Assembly: GCA_949285785.1 (NCBI GenBank)
Contig: CASEAG010000038.1
Coordinates: 27,071-91,070 of the forward strand
Origin: an uncultured Spirochaetales bacterium
GTDB taxonomy: Bacteria > Spirochaetota > Spirochaetia > Sphaerochaetales > Sphaerochaetaceae
DNA: 64,000 nucleotides
Direction of reading: 5' to 3'
Shown: one piece after another, positions 8,320 through 17,107 of the stretch
Position numbering within the stretch: position 1 is the first letter of the stretch
How the letters are laid out: every line of letters begins with the position of its first letter
The notes under the pieces: model-generated
The model's database searches: none
Told to the model about the DNA's origin: nothing
Seen by the model: only the letters and a program-made list of their open reading frames with translations
Program-made: the position numbers and the translations under genes

Positions 8320-8348
8320 AAACTACCTGAAACGCGCATAAGTGTCAA
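8320..8348 (-). promoter_or_regulatory. Predicted promoter of the tRNA-Gln/tRNA-Glu transcript
   Basis: On the minus strand TTGACA (8348-8343), a 17-base spacer and TAGTTT (8325-8320), 24 bases upstream of tRNA-Gln. Read-through of the tRNA terminator would also supply the ABC-F gene. Confidence 0.6.
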
Positions 8349-8478
8349 CTAGAATTCGCCAAAATTGTGAAAATTCTATCACATTCATTGCAACTCGTTA
8401 CCAGGCAAGGATTTATTATTAAAATTAAAATTACTCCTATCGGTCTGACGATTTAGAACAATCAGATTGATGGAACAA

Positions 8479-8510
8479 ATCATGGCACCAATCTTCATTG
8501 ATGCCATGAT
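8479..8510 (-). terminator. Hairpin after the first lipoprotein gene
   Basis: A nine-base-pair stem ATCATGGCA/TGCCATGAT, 14-base loop, followed on the minus strand by TTGTTCC. The T-tract is weak, so termination is likely but not certain. Confidence 0.5.
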
Positions 8511-8538
8511 CCACGATAGCCAAAGAAAGTATAAGATT

Positions 8539-9072
8539 TCAATTCTGAGGTCCAAATGACGGCAGATAGCTTGACTGACTCATGTCGTACGTCTTCCCTT
8601 CGTAAGTCACATCGAACTTCTCTACGGAGAAAGTCGAATTATCTCCATCATAATGAGAGACATAAACGACATCGACAGTCATGGTTCTGGCGTCACTTGA
8701 TTCCTTGCTTGTCTTATAAAGGATAGTTCCTTTCGTTGAAGACGTCATATCGGGCCCTGTTACAGTATCAGTATTATTAGAACTTGGTACTAGACCAGTT
8801 CCCTTGAGTAATATATAACCGTTTTTTGCGCTGTAATCCTTCACCATTTCAGTCATTTTTTCATTCCAATACTCATTATTTGGATTATCTGGACTTGGAC
8901 TCGGCATGACCTCGAACAATGCACCAAGGACATTTCCAATCTCCTGTTCGATATTTGCATCCGGCTTCACAGATGAAGACGTAGAAGACGTCGGACTCGG
9001 ATTATCATTACCACATGCGACAAAACCGAATACAACAAAAAGAACCAACAAAACACTCAGCAATCTTTTCAT
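8539..9072 (-). CDS. Putative lipoprotein of unknown function
   Basis: 177 residues. The N-terminus has two basic residues, a hydrophobic core and a lipobox-like FVAC with Cys20 as the acylation site. A Ser/Thr/Pro-rich spacer (GNDNPSPTSSTSSS) follows, typical of surface lipoproteins. The rest has no family I recognise; it is rich in Ser, Thr, Asp and Tyr and probably a small beta-rich domain. AAAAAGGGGAG precedes the ATG. The signal peptide closely resembles that of the lipoprotein gene at 61921-63051, and both genes have a poly-G tract in the promoter. Codon use is less GC-rich than neighbouring housekeeping genes. Lipidation is confident, function unknown. Confidence 0.75.
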   Translation of the reverse strand: MKRLLSVLLVLFVVFGFVACGNDNPSPTSSTSSSVKPDANIEQEIGNVLGALFEVMPSPSPDNPNNEYWNEKMTEMVKDYSAKNGYILLKGTGLVPSSNNTDTVTGPDMTSSTKGTILYKTSKESSDARTMTVDVVYVSHYDGDNSTFSVEKFDVTYEGKTYDMSQSSYLPSFGPQN

Positions 9073-9115
9073 GACTACTCCCCTTTTTCCTAGGCTGAAT
9101 TGCCCGATGTCGAGG

Positions 9116-9146
9116 CAAGAGTAGAGTATTTACCCCCCCCGTCAAG
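9116..9146 (-). promoter_or_regulatory. Putative phase-variable promoter with a G8 tract
   Basis: On the minus strand TTGAC is followed directly by eight G (complement of 9133-9140), then TAAATACTC and TACTCT. Taking TTGACG as -35 and TACTCT as -10 gives a 16-base spacer that contains seven of the G residues. Slippage in the tract would change the spacer length. The element lies about 45-75 bases before the lipoprotein ATG. Confidence 0.5.
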
Positions 9147-9187
9147 AATTTCAGACGGTCCGAAAGGATTTCTTACAATACTGTAAC

Positions 9188-9222
9188 AAAAAAAGAGATG
9201 TGTTCGTGGCCGGCATCATCTC
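9188..9222 (-). terminator. Terminator after tsaD
   Basis: On the minus strand GAGATG pairs with CATCTC across a 16-base loop, followed by seven T. The stem is short but the T-run is clear. Confidence 0.6.
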
Positions 9223-9247
9223 CGGGATTTCAGAATAGCACCAATGC

Positions 9248-10267
9248 TCAGGGATAGACATGCTTGAAGGCCGCTACCCTGCTGCTGGCGGTGAGTCTGA
9301 GGTCATCCCTGAATCCGTCCTGAAGATAGCGGTATGCAAGACCGGCGACCATGGCGCCGTTGTCGGTGCAAAGCTTGAGAGACGGGAATGTCACCGTGTA
9401 GCCACCCTGCTCCAGAGCCTTAAGCTCGCTTCTGAGAAGACTGTTGGCAGCGACTCCACCACCTGCGGAGACACGCTTGAGACCCGTATCCTTCAGTGCA
9501 GCCTTCACCCTTTTCATGAGGATTCCAACTGCACAGCGCTGGAATGATGCAGCGATGTTCTCGTTCGTCACCGGGGCATCGCCATTGCGGAACTTGTCGA
9601 GCTGGTTGATGACACCGGTCTTGAGTCCGCTGTATGACATGTCGTATGGATGCTCGCCCCTGTCCAGAGTCGGTCCCGGGAACAGAAAGGCCATCGGATC
9701 TCCGTTCTTGCTGAGACGGTCGATGACGACACCACCCGGGTAACCGAGATCGTAGAACTTGGCGACCTTGTCGAATGCCTCGCCGATTGCATCGTCGATG
9801 GTTGTTCCAAGCACCTGGATCCGATCGTATCCATCGACACGGCAGATGACGGTGTGTCCACCCGATACGAGCACGCCGAGATATGGATACTCCAGGGGGT
9901 TCTCGATCTGCGAGGCGTACAGATGGGCCCTGATATGGTCGATTCCGATCACGGGAATGCCAAGGGCATAGGCGAAGGACTTGGCGAAGTTCACACCGAC
10001 GAGGAGAGAGCCCAGCAGGCCGGGTCTGTTCGAGACCGCGACGGCATCCAGATCCTGATTCGTCAGTCCGGCCTGGGCGATGGCGGCCTTGACGACCTGG
10101 CTCACCCATTCGGTATGCAGACGGCTTGCAAGTTCAGGCACAACGCCCTGGTAGGGCTTGTGGAGTTCAATCTGAGTCGCGATTACATTGGACAGAATGT
10201 CCCTTCCATCTCTGACGACGGCTGCCGAACATTCATCGCAGCTGGTCTCGATTCCAAGAACGATCAT
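9248..10267 (-). CDS. tsaD: tRNA N6-adenosine threonylcarbamoyltransferase TsaD
   Basis: Transfers the threonylcarbamoyl group to A37 of ANN-decoding tRNAs, working with TsaB, TsaE and TsaC in the cytoplasm. The protein is 339 residues and begins MIVLGIETSCDECSAAVV. The metal-binding HIRAH motif lies near residue 110, followed by GHTVICRV and the GEAFDKVAKFYDLGYPGG block of the ASKHA fold. VSAGGGVAANSLLR and CTDNGAMVA near the C-terminus are also typical. It lies seven bases downstream of a small unknown gene and is followed by a terminator. Confidence 0.96.
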   Translation of the reverse strand: MIVLGIETSCDECSAAVVRDGRDILSNVIATQIELHKPYQGVVPELASRLHTEWVSQVVKAAIAQAGLTNQDLDAVAVSNRPGLLGSLLVGVNFAKSFAYALGIPVIGIDHIRAHLYASQIENPLEYPYLGVLVSGGHTVICRVDGYDRIQVLGTTIDDAIGEAFDKVAKFYDLGYPGGVVIDRLSKNGDPMAFLFPGPTLDRGEHPYDMSYSGLKTGVINQLDKFRNGDAPVTNENIAASFQRCAVGILMKRVKAALKDTGLKRVSAGGGVAANSLLRSELKALEQGGYTVTFPSLKLCTDNGAMVAGLAYRYLQDGFRDDLRLTASSRVAAFKHVYP

Positions 10268-10274
10268 GCCCTAG

Positions 10275-10517
10275 TCAATACTCTTCTTCATCCTCAGTGT
10301 CAACCATGTCGTCATAACCGTTCCAGTCGAGTCCGAGATGGTTGAAGTAGTAGATGTTGTAGAGATCGTCGGCGAAAAGCGAATGGTAGTAGTTGGCCAC
10401 CGCCACGTCTATGGTCTGTCCAACGACCACCGAAGGGCTCTTCTTCCGGCCACCCGACATCGGAATCGGAATGACGAGATCCCTGGTGACACCATTTCCG
10501 GTAAATACATCACCCAT
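10275..10517 (-). CDS. Small acidic-tailed protein of unknown function upstream of tsaD
   Basis: 80 residues from the second of two nearby ATGs; GGAGG lies eight bases before this one but only two bases before the first (10523), which would add Met-Lys. No family is recognised. The N-terminal half is beta-like with a central GGRKKSPSVVVGQTIDVAVANYYHSL stretch that is aromatic towards its end. The C-terminus is strongly acidic (DDMVDTEDEEEY). It is tightly linked to tsaD. Clean ribosome-binding site, spacing and codon use make it a credible gene. Confidence 0.6.
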   Translation of the reverse strand: MGDVFTGNGVTRDLVIPIPMSGGRKKSPSVVVGQTIDVAVANYYHSLFADDLYNIYYFNHLGLDWNGYDDMVDTEDEEEY

Positions 10518-10607
10518 TTTCATGCCCTCCTTGTCTGAAGTCTATCATCGAAATGTAATTCCTGTCTAAAAAATACAGGATTTTCCCAAAAAGGGAAGTA
10601 GGGACAC

Positions 10608-10645
10608 AGAAAAAAAGAGATGCAATCCCGCCAAGGAATTGCATC
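10608..10645 (-). terminator. Terminator after tRNA-Thr
   Basis: On the minus strand GATGCAAT pairs with ATTGCATC (10645-10638 with 10626-10619), followed by TCTTTTTTTC. Confidence 0.8.
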
Positions 10646-10654
10646 CGTCATGCC

Positions 10655-10726
10655 AGCCGGGAAAGGGAATTGAACCCTTGACCTGCTCATTACGAGTGAG
10701 CCGCTCTACCCCTGAGCTATTCCGGC
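10655..10726 (-). tRNA. tRNA-Thr (anticodon CGU)
   Basis: The anticodon stem GCTCA/TGAGC holds loop CTCGTAA, anticodon CGT. The D arm and T arm (AAGGGTTCAATTCCCTT) are regular. The acceptor GCCGGAA faces TCCCGGC, leaving an A-C mismatch at pair 6-67; the rest of the stem is perfect. Discriminator T, no encoded CCA. Confidence 0.9.
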
Positions 10727-10817
10727 ATCATGTCCCTCCAGCAGCAAGGTGCTGAAGCAACTCTCATCTTTTAGCACAAAAGCGACAGAAGAATCAACAC
10801 GGTGTAGAGACCTTTTT

Positions 10818-12158
10818 TCAATCCTTGCCTGCAATCGACAGGCTCGAGACGAGAACCGATGGGCTACCGGTCCTGAAACCGGAGAGTGTCACGTCGAATT
10901 CCAGATCGTCGGCGACAGCGACTATGTCCTTCAGCATCTGGAAGAAGTTGCCTGCCACGGTAAAGCCCTGGACAGGTCCTTCGACCTTCCCATCCCTGAT
11001 CAGGAAACCGCTGGACTCGATGGAGAAGTCTCCGCTCACGGCATCGGCACCGGCATGAAAGCCCTTCATGGCGGTGACATATATTCCATCGTCTGCCTGC
11101 GAGGCGAGATCGTCGAAGCCGATGGAGCCAGGAGCGATGTAGAACGAATATGGGCGGATGGCACTTCCTGCCGGAGTGCTTACCGCATTGCCTGTTGACT
11201 GGCATCCTGCCTTGAGCGCCCACTGTCTGTTGTATAGCAGCGTCCTGAGGATTCCGGACTCGATCACGGGCTTGGTAAATGTCGCATAGGCATCTCCATC
11301 GAAGGTGCACTGTGCCGGATAATCCGGATAGAGTGGATCGTCGATGAGTGTGACGCATGAGGCGGCGATCTGCGTATCGACCTTGTCCCTGTATGGGGAC
11401 AGGCCGAGCAGCGCACTCTTCCCGCTGAATGCGGAGGAGAACGTCGAAAGGAACATGTTGAAGCATTCAGGGCTGAAGATGACGGGTCTTGATCCGCTCT
11501 CGGCAGTGCCTGCGCCAAGCCTCCTCACGGCCTTTTCGACGGCCGGGGACATGTCCGCTTTCGTGATATCCCCTTCCACTGTCAGATAGGCGTTCTTCAC
11601 ATCGTCGCCTTCCTTGACGATCACAGAGCTCGAGATATAGCTGGAAGACCAGGAATCATGCAGTGAAAGCCCCTTGGAGTTCTCCACATACGTCTCGCCG
11701 CTGCCTGTCGCCGCTGAACTTCCAGTGCCTTTCGATACTCTGCCGTCAGAGGCGAAGATCGCCTTCTGCGTCCTGGCAAGGACATCCTTGATCTGGGATG
11801 CTGTGGCCACATGACCGCCCAGGCAGGTCTTCTGCGGATAGCACTCGTCGCCTTTGTGGATCTCCGGGGCGTAGGACGGATCGATCTCCTTCACCCTGCT
11901 GTTTTCGAGAGCCATACTCACCAGTGCAGGGATGACCGACTCGTCTACTCTCTGGCTAGTCGCGACGCCTTCGCGTCCATCAACTATGACTCGTGCAGAA
12001 ATGCTCGTATCGGTAGCCGAGGAGAAGTCGACAAGCTCATCGTCGACCATCTCCGCGGAAATCGAGGTGCCATAGGAGAAGACGATCTCCCAGTCCTCGA
12101 CACCAAGTCTGTCGCATTCCCTGCCGACCGCATCCCTCAAGACTTTCCTGTCGATCAT
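10818..12158 (-). CDS. pmbA: PmbA/TldE-family protein
   Basis: 446 residues, the non-catalytic partner of TldD. In E. coli TldD and TldE (PmbA) form a heterodimeric protease that processes small peptides such as microcin B17 precursor and the antitoxin CcdA. Family features include the N-terminal segment recurring in both subunits (SISARVIVDGREGVATSQ) and the C-terminal GDFSIESSGFLIRDGKVEGPVQGFTVAGN block. No HExxxH motif is present, as expected. The ATG lies one base after the tldD stop, with GGAGG inside the end of tldD. Confidence 0.9.
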   Translation of the reverse strand: MIDRKVLRDAVGRECDRLGVEDWEIVFSYGTSISAEMVDDELVDFSSATDTSISARVIVDGREGVATSQRVDESVIPALVSMALENSRVKEIDPSYAPEIHKGDECYPQKTCLGGHVATASQIKDVLARTQKAIFASDGRVSKGTGSSAATGSGETYVENSKGLSLHDSWSSSYISSSVIVKEGDDVKNAYLTVEGDITKADMSPAVEKAVRRLGAGTAESGSRPVIFSPECFNMFLSTFSSAFSGKSALLGLSPYRDKVDTQIAASCVTLIDDPLYPDYPAQCTFDGDAYATFTKPVIESGILRTLLYNRQWALKAGCQSTGNAVSTPAGSAIRPYSFYIAPGSIGFDDLASQADDGIYVTAMKGFHAGADAVSGDFSIESSGFLIRDGKVEGPVQGFTVAGNFFQMLKDIVAVADDLEFDVTLSGFRTGSPSVLVSSLSIAGKD

Positions 12159-12159
12159 G

Positions 12160-13548
12160 TCATCTGCCTCCCACTGTGATCTTCCTGACGCGGATCAGGG
12201 GCTGGCCCACATCCGTCGGAATGGAGCCGGACGAGGATCCGCACATCCCCTGCTCTGTCTGCATGTCAGGGCCGACCATGTCGATGTCGAAGAGGATCTC
12301 GCTTCCACGTCCGATCAGGGAAGCCCCTCTGACGGCCTTTCCGATCCTGCCGTTCTCGACCATGTAGGCCTCGGTGACGGCGAAGTTGAACTCTCCGGTG
12401 ACGGGGTTCACGCTGCCGCCTCCCATCTTCGCACAGTACAGTCCCCTGTCGATGCTTGCGATTATGTCGGCATCGCTGTCATCACCAGCTGCGATGAAGG
12501 TGTTCGTCATACGGCTTGTCGGAGTATAGGCATAGCTCTGGCGACGGGCGGAACCGCTGGACGGCTCGTTCATCCGCCTTCCGTTGAACCTGTCGACCAT
12601 GTAGCGCTTCAGGACGCCTTTCTCTATGAGGACCTTGCGCTGTGTAGGCGTGCCCTCGTCGTCGATGTTCAGGGATCCCCAGGCGTTTGGGATTGTACCA
12701 TCATCGATCGCCGTGACCTTCTCGTTGGCGATCACCTGCCCCTTCTTGCCGCAGAATTCGCTCGTTCCATAGGCGACGCTGGTCGCCTCGAGGGAATGCC
12801 CGCATGACTCGTGGAAGATGACGCCGCCGAACCCGTTCTCGATGGCGACGGGATAGACTCCCGAATCGATATAGCCGGCTTCGATGTTCACCAGTGCCTG
12901 GCGAGCCGCCTCTCTTCCGATATCTTCAGGACTCGAGACCAGATCGAAGAACTCCATGCCCATGCGTCTGCCGGGACCGCAGAATCCGGTCTGGCTCTCG
13001 CCGCCTCTGGTGGCGACGGCAGAACATGCCGCCCTCAATCTTATCTGGCGGTCCGTGGTCAGAAGACCCTCGCTGTTGGCGACGAGGATGTGCCTGTCGA
13101 CATCCTGTATCGTCCCGCTCACCTGACTGATGACGGAGGAAGAGGCCCTGGCCGCGATGCACATGCGCCTTGCCAGATCCACCTTCTCTCCTACCGGATA
13201 GGAGGAAGGAACGACCTGTATGGGATGGATGTTCGTATTAACGCGTTCAGACAGCCTGAACTCCGGTGCAGTACGTCTACCTTCCCCTATGATCGATGCG
13301 ACATTGCGTGCCGCGGCAAGCACCGCGTTACGCCCAAGATCGCTGGAAGTCGCACTGACGCTCCGTAGCCCAAGATACGCCCTTATCCCGACACCCGAGA
13401 TCATGACGGACGAGACGGTGTCCACCTTCTCATCCACGATCTGAAGAGTGTTGTTGAGAGTATCCTCGACGAAGACCTCTGCGAAGTCGGCGCCACTCGA
13501 GAGCGCGACATCCAGAGCCTCCCTGATCAGAGTCTCGTTCATAAGCAT
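12160..13548 (-). CDS. tldD: Metalloprotease TldD
   Basis: The catalytic subunit of the TldD/TldE protease. The zinc-binding motif appears as HESCGH (H246, E247, H251) within FGGVIFHESCGHSLEA. ENGRIGKAVRGASLIG and the Cys-containing GMCGSSSG close to the C-terminus are family blocks. The start chosen (MLMNETL) has GGAGA eight bases upstream; an ATG two codons later overlaps the previous gene's stop as ATGA and is equally possible. It lies between the flavin-binding protein gene and pmbA in one operon. Confidence 0.92.
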   Translation of the reverse strand: MLMNETLIREALDVALSSGADFAEVFVEDTLNNTLQIVDEKVDTVSSVMISGVGIRAYLGLRSVSATSSDLGRNAVLAAARNVASIIGEGRRTAPEFRLSERVNTNIHPIQVVPSSYPVGEKVDLARRMCIAARASSSVISQVSGTIQDVDRHILVANSEGLLTTDRQIRLRAACSAVATRGGESQTGFCGPGRRMGMEFFDLVSSPEDIGREAARQALVNIEAGYIDSGVYPVAIENGFGGVIFHESCGHSLEATSVAYGTSEFCGKKGQVIANEKVTAIDDGTIPNAWGSLNIDDEGTPTQRKVLIEKGVLKRYMVDRFNGRRMNEPSSGSARRQSYAYTPTSRMTNTFIAAGDDSDADIIASIDRGLYCAKMGGGSVNPVTGEFNFAVTEAYMVENGRIGKAVRGASLIGRGSEILFDIDMVGPDMQTEQGMCGSSSGSIPTDVGQPLIRVRKITVGGR

Positions 13549-14036
13549 CCCATCTTCTCCTTCCAGCCCCTTGTCGCCTTGCAAGTGAGGCTCTGAACTT
13601 CCAGCCTGAAGACGAGAATGGCGCTCATACCTCTGACATCGTACTGGAAATCAGCTCTGCCGTAATGCTCCATCAGGAGATCGAGGGCCCTCTTTCGTTC
13701 AGTATCGCCCTCGACGAGGGTGACGACTCCCCTTCCGATGATCGATGCATAGTCCATGTTGCACGTCCTCTTGGCTTCGTCCATGAAGAGAGACGACGAA
13801 CCCTCAAGCTCGAAAGAGCAGTGCGGATTCTTCTCGATCAGTTCATGCAGAAGGCCGTTGCGGTTCTTGTGGAAATAGAAGACCCGTCTGTCCTCGATCC
13901 TCTCGTAGCCGAAGCACAGAGGAACAATGTATGGCAGGTCATCCGTCGCCATGCCGATTCTGAGAACCTGGCTGTCGGCGATGCATTTCTCGATGACGAC
14001 ATCGTTTGTGCTGTTGTCCCGATCAAGCCTTCTCAT
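13539..14036 (-). CDS. Pyridoxamine 5'-phosphate oxidase-like flavin-binding protein
   Basis: 165 residues of the split-barrel FMN-binding fold (NimA/PNPOx-like). LRIGMATDDLPYIVPLCFGYE near residues 26-46 and YFHKNRNGLLHELIEKNPHCSFELEG around 54-79 are characteristic of this group. YASIIGRGVVTLVEG forms the later barrel strands. Members reduce nitro compounds or bind flavin or haem; the substrate here cannot be told. It overlaps the upstream DUF368 gene by 14 bases and the downstream tldD start by about 10, so it is part of the DUF368-tldD-pmbA operon. Confidence 0.8.
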   Translation of the reverse strand: MRRLDRDNSTNDVVIEKCIADSQVLRIGMATDDLPYIVPLCFGYERIEDRRVFYFHKNRNGLLHELIEKNPHCSFELEGSSSLFMDEAKRTCNMDYASIIGRGVVTLVEGDTERKRALDLLMEHYGRADFQYDVRGMSAILVFRLEVQSLTCKATRGWKEKMGCL

Positions 14037-14844
14037 TCTCCGCCTCCTTCTTCGAAACGAAATAGATGATCACGAACCCGATGGCGAACATCAGGACCGA
14101 GAGAGGAATCTCCCAGCCTGACGGATTGCCCGGGTAGACAGTATAGAGGGAACCGACAAGAAAGCCCATGATCATCATGTAGGTAAGCTGCGGAAAACGC
14201 TGCATGCAGATTTCCAGGATCCGTGTCAGCAGAACGACTCCGAGCACGAAGCCGAGAGCGAACGGCACGAGCGCAAGCACATTCAGCTCGGCGATGGCCA
14301 GCATCACGTAATCGTAGGTTCCAAGCAGGAGAAGCAGATAGCTCGTGCTGATTCCGGGGAGTATGAAGCCTACGGCAACGACGATACCGGTGAGAATTTG
14401 TAGAAGGAACGTGGATATGCTCATCTCTAGAGAGACATCATCCCCACCCATCGGTGGCAGAAACGCCATGGCGATGACGACTGCGACACCGATGACGAAG
14501 CTGAGCACGTACTTCCAGTCCAGCTTTGTGATTCTTGCACTCTTGTAGAGCATGGGCAGGGAACCGAAGACAAGTCCGATGAAGAAGAACATCGATACGA
14601 CAGGAAAACGGTCTATGATTGCAGATATCGGGCTTGCGCAGATGATGATTCCGACCAGTGCCGGGATTCCGAACTGCAGCAGATACATCGTGCAGCCCTT
14701 CCAGTCCTTGAAGAAGGAGCTTATGGAACTGATCAGCCTGTCGTAGATTCCAAGCACCATGGCCATGGAACCGCCTGAAACGCCAGGCACCATCATCGTC
14801 GAACCGACGACGAAACCCTTCAATATCAGTGATAACGAGAACAT
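14023..14844 (-). CDS. DUF368 membrane protein, probable undecaprenyl phosphate transporter
   Basis: 273 residues with about eight transmembrane helices. The N-terminal GSTMMVPGVSGGSMAMVLGIYDRLI and the later VGFILPGISTSYLLLLLGTY are the internally repeated DUF368 motifs. DUF368 proteins (PopT) have been shown in other bacteria to recycle undecaprenyl phosphate across the cytoplasmic membrane, which serves cell-wall lipid carriers. An extended -10 box TGATATATT lies seven bases before the ATG and no ribosome-binding site is present, so the mRNA may be leaderless. It is the first gene of the operon running to pmbA. Confidence 0.88.
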   Translation of the reverse strand: MFSLSLILKGFVVGSTMMVPGVSGGSMAMVLGIYDRLISSISSFFKDWKGCTMYLLQFGIPALVGIIICASPISAIIDRFPVVSMFFFIGLVFGSLPMLYKSARITKLDWKYVLSFVIGVAVVIAMAFLPPMGGDDVSLEMSISTFLLQILTGIVVAVGFILPGISTSYLLLLLGTYDYVMLAIAELNVLALVPFALGFVLGVVLLTRILEICMQRFPQLTYMMIMGFLVGSLYTVYPGNPSGWEIPLSVLMFAIGFVIIYFVSKKEAENEKA

Positions 14845-14851
14845 GAGTCAG

Positions 14852-14860
14852 AATATATCA
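14852..14860 (-). promoter_or_regulatory. Extended -10 promoter directly before the DUF368 gene
   Basis: On the minus strand TGA-TATATT, ending seven bases before the ATG at 14844. No convincing -35 is visible. Confidence 0.4.
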
Positions 14861-14929
14861 CTTACGATGAATGAAGGCCACAGCTGTACGCCGTGGCCTC
14901 CATTATTCATAGTTTGCTGGACTGTTAGC

Positions 14930-16198
14930 TCAGCGCTCCCAACCGATGTTGAAGCGGATTGTAAGAGCATCGACATCCTTCTGTCCAAGCACGTCGCCGA
15001 ACTCGTTCCAGTAGTAGCCGACCTCGCAATGGATGACATTGAAGAGGTTTACACCGGCACCGACGGAGATGTAGCCGCCGTTGAGTCCGGCTCTGAGCTC
15101 CAGCACCTTGAACATCTGGAGCTCGATACCGGCCTTCAGTCTCGAGAGGAAGCCGATCGTGTTGAATTCGTCGGCAAGGCCGATGACATCCACGACATCG
15201 ACGGCGATGGTCGGGTCAAGGATCCATTCGAACCAGCCGAGATCCGGTGCCCATCCCAGTCCGATGCTGTAGTTGACAGGCGACTTCATGACGAACGCAG
15301 ATTCTCCGAAGACATCTGTTACTGATTCCGTGTAATCATCAGCGATACTGTTGTAATCTGTGACGATGTAATTGAATCCGCCATTTATCAGATGGATGTT
15401 GGACACGACATTGGCCAGCGTGAAGCCGAAAGGCATGTTGATGTTGATGCCGACAGTGAGCGGAACGGCCCATCCGATTGCAACCGGTTGTGAACCGATG
15501 AGATCGGCAGGATCGCCTCCCTCGCCGAATGCATCGGCAAAGGTGTTTATGCCGACGGCCTTCATGAAGGCCCTCATCTGGAGCGAAGCGGAAACACCTA
15601 CATCGAAATTGAATGCGCTGTCTCGGAAGAACCTGAATCCAAGACCAAACGTGGCAGCCACGTCGACCTGGGGAATCACGTTGAGTCCGGACACACCATA
15701 TGTGTTGAAGGTGTTGAGATTCACCTGCGAATCGAGTGCGAAGGCGAATCGTCCAAGCTTCGTTCCGAATCCTGCATCGATTGTGGCAAGCTTGTTCCTT
15801 CCACTGGCGGTAAGCACATTGATGAAGGAATCGAGAAGGTCACCCGTCAGGAACTCCGTGTCGGTCAGTTTTCCCATATCCTCAAGCAGCGCCTTGGAAA
15901 GTCCACTGTCGACATATACGCTCTTGATGTTGTAAAGCGTCAGCGCGAAGTTCGGGACGTTGAAGACAAGGCCCTTCTCTCCAAGTGATGCAGGGTTCAT
16001 GTAAAGCGAATCCTGGTTGTTGAAGACGGCAAGCCCTGCACCACCCATCGAGGCAACCCTTGCACTGGTCTTCGTGAATGGAGCCTCGAGCGCCGAATAC
16101 GTTTCATCACCGACCGGATTGAAGGAGACGGCGGCGAAGACGGACATGGATGAAAGCATCATGCCCAATATGAGAATGATCGTGATAGTCCTTTTCAT
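14930..16198 (-). CDS. Outer-membrane beta-barrel protein, UPF0164/FadL-like
   Basis: 422 residues with a cleavable signal peptide (hydrophobic to about residue 20, then SVFAAVSF). The segment ARVASMGGAGLAVFNNQDSLYMNPASLG just after it is the hallmark of the spirochaetal UPF0164 proteins (for example T. pallidum TP0548 and TP0856 relatives), modelled as FadL-like long-chain fatty acid channels. Alternating hydrophobic and glycine-rich strands run to a C-terminal strand ending RFNIGWER. It is 11 bases downstream of a lipoprotein gene, so the two are probably exported and perhaps function together. Substrate is unknown. Confidence 0.75.
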   Translation of the reverse strand: MKRTITIILILGMMLSSMSVFAAVSFNPVGDETYSALEAPFTKTSARVASMGGAGLAVFNNQDSLYMNPASLGEKGLVFNVPNFALTLYNIKSVYVDSGLSKALLEDMGKLTDTEFLTGDLLDSFINVLTASGRNKLATIDAGFGTKLGRFAFALDSQVNLNTFNTYGVSGLNVIPQVDVAATFGLGFRFFRDSAFNFDVGVSASLQMRAFMKAVGINTFADAFGEGGDPADLIGSQPVAIGWAVPLTVGININMPFGFTLANVVSNIHLINGGFNYIVTDYNSIADDYTESVTDVFGESAFVMKSPVNYSIGLGWAPDLGWFEWILDPTIAVDVVDVIGLADEFNTIGFLSRLKAGIELQMFKVLELRAGLNGGYISVGAGVNLFNVIHCEVGYYWNEFGDVLGQKDVDALTIRFNIGWER

Positions 16199-16209
16199 CT
16201 TGCACCCCC

Positions 16210-17085
16210 TCAGCTCTCGGAACCAGATCCGGTGAACTTGCTTATCAGATCGGAAATGTTCGGCACGTCAAGGACATCAGTATTACCGGACAAAGTGTTC
16301 GTGACATTTGATAAAAGGGTCAGATCATCCATGATGGACATGACATTGCTGTCATTCATGACCGTACTCATGTCCTCTACATCCTTAAGCGTATCAGCGG
16401 CATCTGCAACCGAGGATACAAGGTTTGTGATCATCTGAACCTGCAGGACCTCAGCCTTCGTCAGATCTTCAGTCTTCTTCGACTTATCTTCAAGCTCCTT
16501 CTGGAGATCAGTGAGAATGGTCTTGACCTCTTCAGGCATGTCGCCATCTTCCGTGCCCATGTTTTCAGTCAGAGTTGTTATGAGCGAGTTCGTCAGAGCC
16601 ATCGTACCCTTGGCGGCATTGCTCTGTATCTCTCCAGCAGGCTCGGACATCGAAGAGACGAAGGCCTTTGTTCCGGATGAGCTTGCAAGTGAACTGCCGA
16701 TGCTGGCATAAAGATCGTCCTTGTTCTCCTGAGGCTTCAGAAGGCCGTTCTTAGATATGACTTTAGCAGCATCTTCTGTAAGCTTGATTTTCAACTCACC
16801 GGTTTCCTCACCTTCCTGCTTACCGATATTTTGAATGGTCTCATAGATTTCCTTGAAGCCGTCGACCTTGCTCAGATCGAGCTCTTGACCTTTTAATGCA
16901 TTATCAACCTCAGCCGTCTCCATGCTGTCAAGCCTGTTGGATACGTCGTTCACGGCAGGGTTGTCGAACTTGACCATGCCCATGCGTTCATAGACATTGC
17001 CCTCGAGATCGTCGAGAGAACATGACGAGAGGACGGTCACCAACGACAGACATATGCATGCGATCACATATAATCTTCTTTTCAT
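16210..17085 (-). CDS. Putative lipoprotein, helical, unknown function
   Basis: 291 residues from MKRRLYVIACICLS, with GGAGAAGG before the ATG; a start 14 codons upstream is rejected for lack of a ribosome-binding site and because it would disrupt the signal peptide. The lipobox is VLSSC with Cys22. The mature part is highly charged and predicted mostly helical. No family is recognised. It shares a promoter and an operon with the outer-membrane protein gene 11 bases downstream, which suggests a partner in outer-membrane or periplasmic transport. Confidence 0.75.
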   Translation of the reverse strand: MKRRLYVIACICLSLVTVLSSCSLDDLEGNVYERMGMVKFDNPAVNDVSNRLDSMETAEVDNALKGQELDLSKVDGFKEIYETIQNIGKQEGEETGELKIKLTEDAAKVISKNGLLKPQENKDDLYASIGSSLASSSGTKAFVSSMSEPAGEIQSNAAKGTMALTNSLITTLTENMGTEDGDMPEEVKTILTDLQKELEDKSKKTEDLTKAEVLQVQMITNLVSSVADAADTLKDVEDMSTVMNDSNVMSIMDDLTLLSNVTNTLSGNTDVLDVPNISDLISKFTGSGSES

Positions 17086-17107
17086 AACCTTCTCCAGTTT
17101 TCTTGCG

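Noticed and set aside
14876..14898. GGCCAC/GTGGCC hairpin after the outer-membrane protein gene as a terminator
   Set aside because: The following minus-strand bases are TTCATTCATC, too weak a tract to call with confidence, and they run into the DUF368 promoter region.
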